A stretch of DNA of 64,000 nucleotides, from NCBI RefSeq assembly GCF_009371885.1, contig NZ_QLZA01000006.1:124001-188000 (forward strand). Reading direction: 5' to 3'. Each line of letters starts with the position of its first letter. The first letter of the stretch is position 1. Shown here piece by piece: positions 59,862 through 64,000 of the stretch. The notes beneath the pieces are model-generated. The model worked only from the letters and a program-made list of their open reading frames with translations. It made no database searches and was not told the DNA's origin. The DNA is from Bifidobacterium tibiigranuli. GTDB taxonomy: Bacteria > Actinomycetota > Actinomycetes > Actinomycetales > Bifidobacteriaceae. The position numbers were made by a program, and so were the translations under genes.

Positions 59862-60791
59862 CTACTCGACGCTGGGGTTGATTTCGGCCTTGTCGATGGC
59901 GCCGGAGGCAACGCCCCAGTGGCTGAGGACCTTCTCGTACGTGCCGTCGTCGATGAGCTTCTGCACGGCCTTCTGCACCGCCTGCGCGGTGGCCGTGTCG
60001 CCCTTCTTGACGACGATGCCTTCAGGCGTGACATCGACATCTTTGCCGATGGTCTGCAGGGTATTGTTGGTCTGCACAATCGCGTAGCCGGCGACCGGGG
60101 TATCAGCATAGAAGATATCCGACTTGCCCGAGGCCACGGCGGTGGTCACATCGGTCTGCGCCTTGAAGGACTGAATCTGGATGGATTTCTTGCCCGCAGC
60201 CGTGCACTGCTTATCGATCGTGTGCGCCGCGGATTCCTGGGTCGTTCCCGTCTGCACGGCGAGCTTGGCGCCGCACAGGTTGTCGGTGTCGATCTTCTTG
60301 GGATTGCCCTTCTGCACCACGAAAGTGGAGCCGGCGTTGAAGTAGGTGACGAAGTCGACGGCCGCGAGGCGCTCCTTGGTCACGGTGAAGGAGGACATGC
60401 CGATATCGTATTTGGAGCCGACCGAAGGAATGATCGAATCGAAGGTGGAGCTGACGGTGACTCGTTTGAGACCAAACACGTTCGCGATGGCCTGGCCCAG
60501 ATCGACATCGAATCCGATGGGCGTCTTGCCGTCGGCATCGAGGAATTCGGCCGGCGCATAGGATGTATCAGTGCCGATGGTAAGCGTGCCGTCCTTGGTC
60601 ACCGAGGAGGGCAGCAAGGCAGCTATGGCGTCATCCTTCTTGACGGAGCTGACATCAACGCCCTTGTCTGCTGCGGATGAGGACGACCTGCTTGAGGAGC
60701 CTGCATTGCTGGTGCCACAGGCGGCCGCCGATACGATCATGGCTGCGCCGAGCGCGACGGCCGAAATCCGTGTGATTATCTTGCTGGACAT
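59862..60791 (-). CDS. Amino-acid-binding lipoprotein, copy 1
   Basis: This 309-residue family-3 binding protein begins MSSKIITRISAVALGAAMIV, with lipobox SAAC and Cys at about residue 25, then a Ser-rich linker. The mature domain contains GTDTSYAPAEFLDADGKTPIGFDVDLGQAI, typical of polar amino-acid binding. It is a paralogue of the next upstream gene product, of the same length and clearly similar along its whole length. It serves the permease/ATPase pair downstream. Confidence 0.93.
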   Translation of the reverse strand: MSSKIITRISAVALGAAMIVSAAACGTSNAGSSSRSSSSAADKGVDVSSVKKDDAIAALLPSSVTKDGTLTIGTDTSYAPAEFLDADGKTPIGFDVDLGQAIANVFGLKRVTVSSTFDSIIPSVGSKYDIGMSSFTVTKERLAAVDFVTYFNAGSTFVVQKGNPKKIDTDNLCGAKLAVQTGTTQESAAHTIDKQCTAAGKKSIQIQSFKAQTDVTTAVASGKSDIFYADTPVAGYAIVQTNNTLQTIGKDVDVTPEGIVVKKGDTATAQAVQKAVQKLIDDGTYEKVLSHWGVASGAIDKAEINPSVE

Positions 60792-60956
60792 ACCCACATC
60801 CCTTTTTCTCTGGTGTTGCTCTTGTCTCGTTCGGCACATGGCCTGCGCCGCTCTGCGTTCACACACTAGGCACGCATTGCTACGAAAGCGTTACATGCCC
60901 ATCATAGGGCAGCTGACAGAAGAGAAGGGATGCGGGCGGCAGCCCGGTTTCGCCGG

Positions 60957-61886
60957 TCAGACTGCGGGGTTGATCTCGGCCTTGCTGATGGCTCCGGAAG
61001 TAACGCCCCAGTGATCGAGGATCTTCGTATACGTGCCGTCATCGATGAGCTTCTGCAGCGCCTTCTGCACCGCCTGCGCGGTGGCATCGTCGCCCTTCTT
61101 GATGATGATGCCCTCGGGCGCGACATCGACATCCTTGCCGAGTGTCTCCAAGGTGCCGTTAGTCAGCTTGACGGCGTAGCCGGCGACTGGGCTGTCCGCA
61201 TAGAAGATGTCCGCCTTGCCCGTGGCTACGGCAGTGGTCGCATCGCTCTGCGCCTTGAAGGACTGGGTCTGCATGGGCTTCTTGCCTGCGGCCGCGCACT
61301 GCTTGCTCAGCTCGCCTACTGCGGTCTCCTGGATGGTTCCCGTGCCTACGGCGAATTTGGAGCCGCACAGGTCGGCAGTGTTGATCTTCTTGGGATTGCC
61401 CTTTTTCACGACGTACGTGGAGCCGGCGATGAAGTAGCTGACGAAGTCCACCGACTTGAGGCGTTCCTTGGTCACCGTGAACGCGGACATGCCGATGTCG
61501 TATTTGGAACCGACCGAGGGGATGATCGAATCGAAGCTGGAGGGGATGGTCTTCTCCTTGAGTCCGAGCACGGCCGCAATGGCCTTGGACAGGTCGACAT
61601 CGTAGCCGATAACCGTCTTGCCGTCGGTATCGAGGAGTTCGGCCGGCGCATACGAAATATCGGAGCCGACGGTAAGCGTGCCGTCCTTGGTCACCGAGGC
61701 AGGCGCGATGGCGGCTATGGCGTCATCCTTCTTGATGGAGCTGACGTCAAAGCCCTTGGCTGTTGTGGATGACGACGAACCGCTTGTATCCCCATTGTTG
61801 GTGCCGCAGGCTGCGGTGGATACGATCATGGCCGCGCCGAGTGCGACGGCGGCAAGGGCTTTGAGTCCCTTGGCATAGTGGGACAT
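60957..61886 (-). CDS. Amino-acid-binding lipoprotein, copy 2
   Basis: This 309-residue tandem paralogue of copy 1 has lipobox TAAC and the SBP family-3 region GSDISYAPAELLDTDGKTVIGYDVDL. Length and order of domains are identical, and identity looks to be well over half. The two copies presumably bind different amino acids but use the same permease. A 165-base gap separates them, containing possible internal regulatory sequence. Confidence 0.92.
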   Translation of the reverse strand: MSHYAKGLKALAAVALGAAMIVSTAACGTNNGDTSGSSSSTTAKGFDVSSIKKDDAIAAIAPASVTKDGTLTVGSDISYAPAELLDTDGKTVIGYDVDLSKAIAAVLGLKEKTIPSSFDSIIPSVGSKYDIGMSAFTVTKERLKSVDFVSYFIAGSTYVVKKGNPKKINTADLCGSKFAVGTGTIQETAVGELSKQCAAAGKKPMQTQSFKAQSDATTAVATGKADIFYADSPVAGYAVKLTNGTLETLGKDVDVAPEGIIIKKGDDATAQAVQKALQKLIDDGTYTKILDHWGVTSGAISKAEINPAV

Positions 61887-62037
61887 GGCTTTGATTCTTC
61901 TCTCTGTGATTTCTCTGTGGTTGCTGGGGTTATGCTGCGTTCATAAAGTACTGCACTATTATGACCGCCGTGTGTATAAGGCCGCTGTTTGACCGCTATG
62001 TGACCGCAGCATCACTGAGCGTTATGAGTATCTAGCG

Positions 62038-62520
62038 CTATGAACGCGAACGCAGATTCTTGTAGCGCATCGCGCGCTGGGCCTCGCGCTTGTCCTGCTC
62101 CTCGCGCAGCGCCTGGCGCTTGTCGTATTCGCGTTTACCGCGTCCTACGGCGATTTCCGCTTTGACCCGCCCATCCTTGAAATACAGGCTGAGCGGCACG
62201 ATGGTGTATCCCTTGGCCTCGGTCTGACGGGTGAGCTTGGCGATCTGCGCGGCATGGAGCAGCAGCTTGCGCTTGCGCTTGGGGGCGTGGTTGTTCCATG
62301 TGCCGTTGAGATACTCGGGGATGTTGGCGTTTTCCAGCCATACCTCGCCACGGCGGTCGATCGAGACGAAGGATTCGGCCAGCGACGCCCTGCCTTCGCG
62401 CAGCGATTTGACCTCGGTGCCGGTCAGCGCGAGGCCCGCTTCGTACCGGTCCTCGATCTCATAGTCGTGCCGCGCCCTGCGGTTGAGCACAATCGTCGTC
62501 GTTCCCTGTTCCTTAGCCAC
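62038..62520 (-). CDS. smpB: SsrA-binding protein SmpB
   Basis: This 160-residue protein has the SmpB features: [36 protein letters not shown]-like [20 protein letters not shown], and the basic C-terminal tail [25 protein letters not shown]. It delivers tmRNA to stalled ribosomes. GTG 62520 is chosen because GAGGAGGGGATAGC lies directly before it; the ATG-led longer frame to 62574 is unlikely. It follows the CHAP hydrolase gene, as in other bifidobacteria. No ssrA gene is visible here. Confidence 0.95.
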   Translation of the reverse strand: MAKEQGTTTIVLNRRARHDYEIEDRYEAGLALTGTEVKSLREGRASLAESFVSIDRRGEVWLENANIPEYLNGTWNNHAPKRKRKLLLHAAQIAKLTRQTEAKGYTIVPLSLYFKDGRVKAEIAVGRGKREYDKRQALREEQDKREAQRAMRYKNLRSRS

Positions 62521-62616
62521 GCTATCCCCTCCTCTCTGTGCATGCTCTCGAGTCTGTGCTGTGCATGCCATCACGATGACATGCTATCAAGCAGTGTGCA
62601 TTCATCAGCGCAATCT

Positions 62617-62660
62617 ATTTATAGCGCGGCCGCACCACGAGGCACGGCCGCGCTATAAAT
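62617..62660 (-). terminator. Hairpin terminator after the CHAP hydrolase gene
   Basis: The perfect arms ATTTATAGCGCGGCCG (62617-62632) and CGGCCGCGCTATAAAT (62645-62660) enclose 12 bases. It lies 40 bases past the hydrolase stop; the A/T at both stem ends suits termination on either strand. Confidence 0.85.
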
Positions 62661-62699
62661 ATGAATATATGTGTTAGGCGAACTCTTTAATAATGCACT

Positions 62700-64000
62700 T
62701 TAGTAATGCACGTACTGATAGTTCCACGAGTCGCTGATGGTCTCATATGCCGGGAAGCTCGCGAAGCCTGTGCCGCCTTCGGAGATCAGCACGGAACCGT
62801 CGGAGTTGACGCGCTCGACGACTGCGACGTGGCCATACTGCCAGTCGGCGGTCCAGTGGCCGCCGACGCTCTGGCCCGGGGCGAAGACCATCGCAGCGCC
62901 GACATGCGGCGTGTTGTTCACCAGGTAGCCCATGCCGCGCGCCGTAGCGGCCCACTGGCCACCGTTGCCCATGTAGGATCCGACCGGCAAGCCCAGTTCG
63001 GAGCGGCGCAGATAGGCCCACAGCGTGCACTGGCGCGAAGGATAGGCGCTGCCGCCCGCCGTATTGCCGGTGTAGTGCCCGTAGCAGAACGAGGAGCCCG
63101 AGGGGCAGTTTCCAGGAACGCCGTAATTCATGCCGTTGGCACCGCCGCCACCGTTGTTCGGAGCAGGGGCCGGCGCGGGAGCTGGCTGGATGGGTGCTGG
63201 CGCAGGCGTATAGCCGCCGCCTCCCGAACCGCCGCCGGCATTGCCACCGCCCGTGGTCTGCTGCTGGCCGCCGTTGCCCGGATCCGGGGCCGCTGCCGCC
63301 TGGGCGGCCATCTGCTCGTTGTAGGAGTCGATCTGCGATTTGAGCGTGACGATGTCGGCGGCCTCCTGGGCTGCCTTGCTGGTCAGTCCGCTCTTCTGCT
63401 CTTCCAGACTGGCGCGGGCCTGATTGCCTTGCTCACGCAGCGCTTGGAGCTGCGTCTGCTTGTCCTGGGCGCTTTGCGCGGCGCTCTGGGCAGATGCGGC
63501 CTGCGCATCGGCCTGCTGCTTGAGATCGGAGATCTGCTGCGCAATTGCGTTGAGGCGCTCCTTGCGGTTCTTCGACGTGTTGAGCGTCGTGGCGGCACTG
63601 TCCGCAGCATTCGCCTCGCTGCGCGTGATAGCCGCATCCGACTGCATCGAATTGACGAACTGATCGGTCGTCTTGGACTTGGTGACCACGTCCATCACCT
63701 GGGAGGCGCTGGAACCGTGGAAGCTGTCGCGAGCAAGCTGGGCGACCGCTTCCTTGGCGTCGTCATAGTCGGCACCGGTCTGCTTAATTTTTGCTTCGAG
63801 GTCGCCTTGGTCCTTTTTGGCGGCGTCAAGCCGCTCGCTGGTAGCCTGGGCAAGGCTCTGCGCCTGATCGGCCTGCTGCTGAGCGGAATCCGCAGCCTGC
63901 TGAGCCTGTGGAATCTGATTCTCCGTCAAATCGTTCAATGACAGAATCTGGTCCGCCAGATTCTGGTTCACTCCGGCAAGCTGCTGCTTGAGATTCTCCT
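62700..64000 (-). CDS. CHAP-domain cell-wall hydrolase with coiled-coil region (N-terminus beyond window)
   Basis: The frame is open to the window edge: before MNQNLADQILSLNDL (a GTG codon here) it continues with ENLKQQLAG, so this is not the start. About 200 visible residues form an Ala/Gln-rich coiled coil of the PcsB/CwlO type, then a Gly/Pro-rich linker (about 60 residues), then a C-terminal CHAP domain. The catalytic Cys lies in RQCTLWAYLRR and His in YGHVAVVE, with an Asn/Glu partner near ISEGG. In PcsB-like proteins the coiled coil is regulated by FtsEX; the ftsE-ftsX genes usually lie upstream, here beyond the window. It probably splits daughter cells by cleaving peptidoglycan. Confidence 0.92.
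   Translation of the reverse strand, partial: ENLKQQLAGVNQNLADQILSLNDLTENQIPQAQQAADSAQQQADQAQSLAQATSERLDAAKKDQGDLEAKIKQTGADYDDAKEAVAQLARDSFHGSSASQVMDVVTKSKTTDQFVNSMQSDAAITRSEANAADSAATTLNTSKNRKERLNAIAQQISDLKQQADAQAASAQSAAQSAQDKQTQLQALREQGNQARASLEEQKSGLTSKAAQEAADIVTLKSQIDSYNEQMAAQAAAAPDPGNGGQQQTTGGGNAGGGSGGGGYTPAPAPIQPAPAPAPAPNNGGGGANGMNYGVPGNCPSGSSFCYGHYTGNTAGGSAYPSRQCTLWAYLRRSELGLPVGSYMGNGGQWAATARGMGYLVNNTPHVGAAMVFAPGQSVGGHWTADWQYGHVAVVERVNSDGSVLISEGGTGFASFPAYETISDSWNYQYVHY

Overview
The window is a contiguous piece of a high-GC actinobacterial chromosome, most probably Bifidobacteriaceae. The evidence is the gene order infC-rpmI-rplT-xerD-parA, a CHAP-type cell-wall hydrolase next to smpB, dnaG-dgt-alr in a row, a 24-codon bL37 gene and codon use typical of about 60% GC. 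Species cannot be named from the sequence alone. Most of the window is core chromosome with scattered accessory insertions. No prophage, insertion sequence or CRISPR array was recognised.

Layout. 1-6.6 kb: parA (cut by the window edge), then a lipoprotein plus a wall-anchored phosphoesterase that interrupt the usual xerD-parA neighbourhood, then xerD, rplT, rpmI and infC. 6.9-18 kb: asnB, two GNAT acetyltransferases, thiamine pyrophosphokinase, an Spx/ArsC-like protein, gap, a YbaK-type deacylase, an aldose 1-epimerase, bL37, a low-GC frameshifted CDP-alcohol phosphatidyltransferase beside tRNA-Arg(TCT), and a RecG-C/AlbA-like ATP-binding protein. 17.7-24.0 kb: a five-gene operon joining a DUF1445 hydro-lyase, PxpA, a PxpB-PxpC fusion, a biotin carboxylase/BCCP fusion and a DUF4392 protein. 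DUF1445 and DUF4392 are the two halves of animal D-glutamate cyclase, so this is a candidate D-glutamate/5-oxoproline pathway and the most interesting locus here. 24.3-37.2 kb: a class IV aminotransferase, dnaG, dgt, alr, a GNAT protein, luxS, recQ, and cystathionine gamma-synthase with cystathionine beta-synthase (homocysteine and cysteine metabolism). 37.4-44 kb: an ATPase remnant, an unusual 1011-residue MFS exporter with a divergent TetR regulator and palindromic operators, an AAA ATPase, and a 2-hydroxyacid dehydrogenase. 44.5-50 kb: a complete peptide ABC transporter. 50-64 kb: coaX, an orphan sugar-binding lipoprotein, an RluA-type synthase, a large polytopic membrane protein, glmS, a polar amino-acid ABC transporter with two paralogous binding proteins, smpB, and a CHAP hydrolase cut by the window end.

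The noncoding DNA is unusually structured. There are two copies of a 193-201 bp element that is almost entirely palindromic. At least ten other long-armed hairpins occur, three of them from one sequence family. Several arrays of 14-20 bp units start just after stop codons (rplT, xerD, recQ, a GNAT gene). Eight genes lack a Shine-Dalgarno sequence and have a TAnnnT or similar -10 box 6-8 nt before the start codon, which is the signature of leaderless mRNAs.
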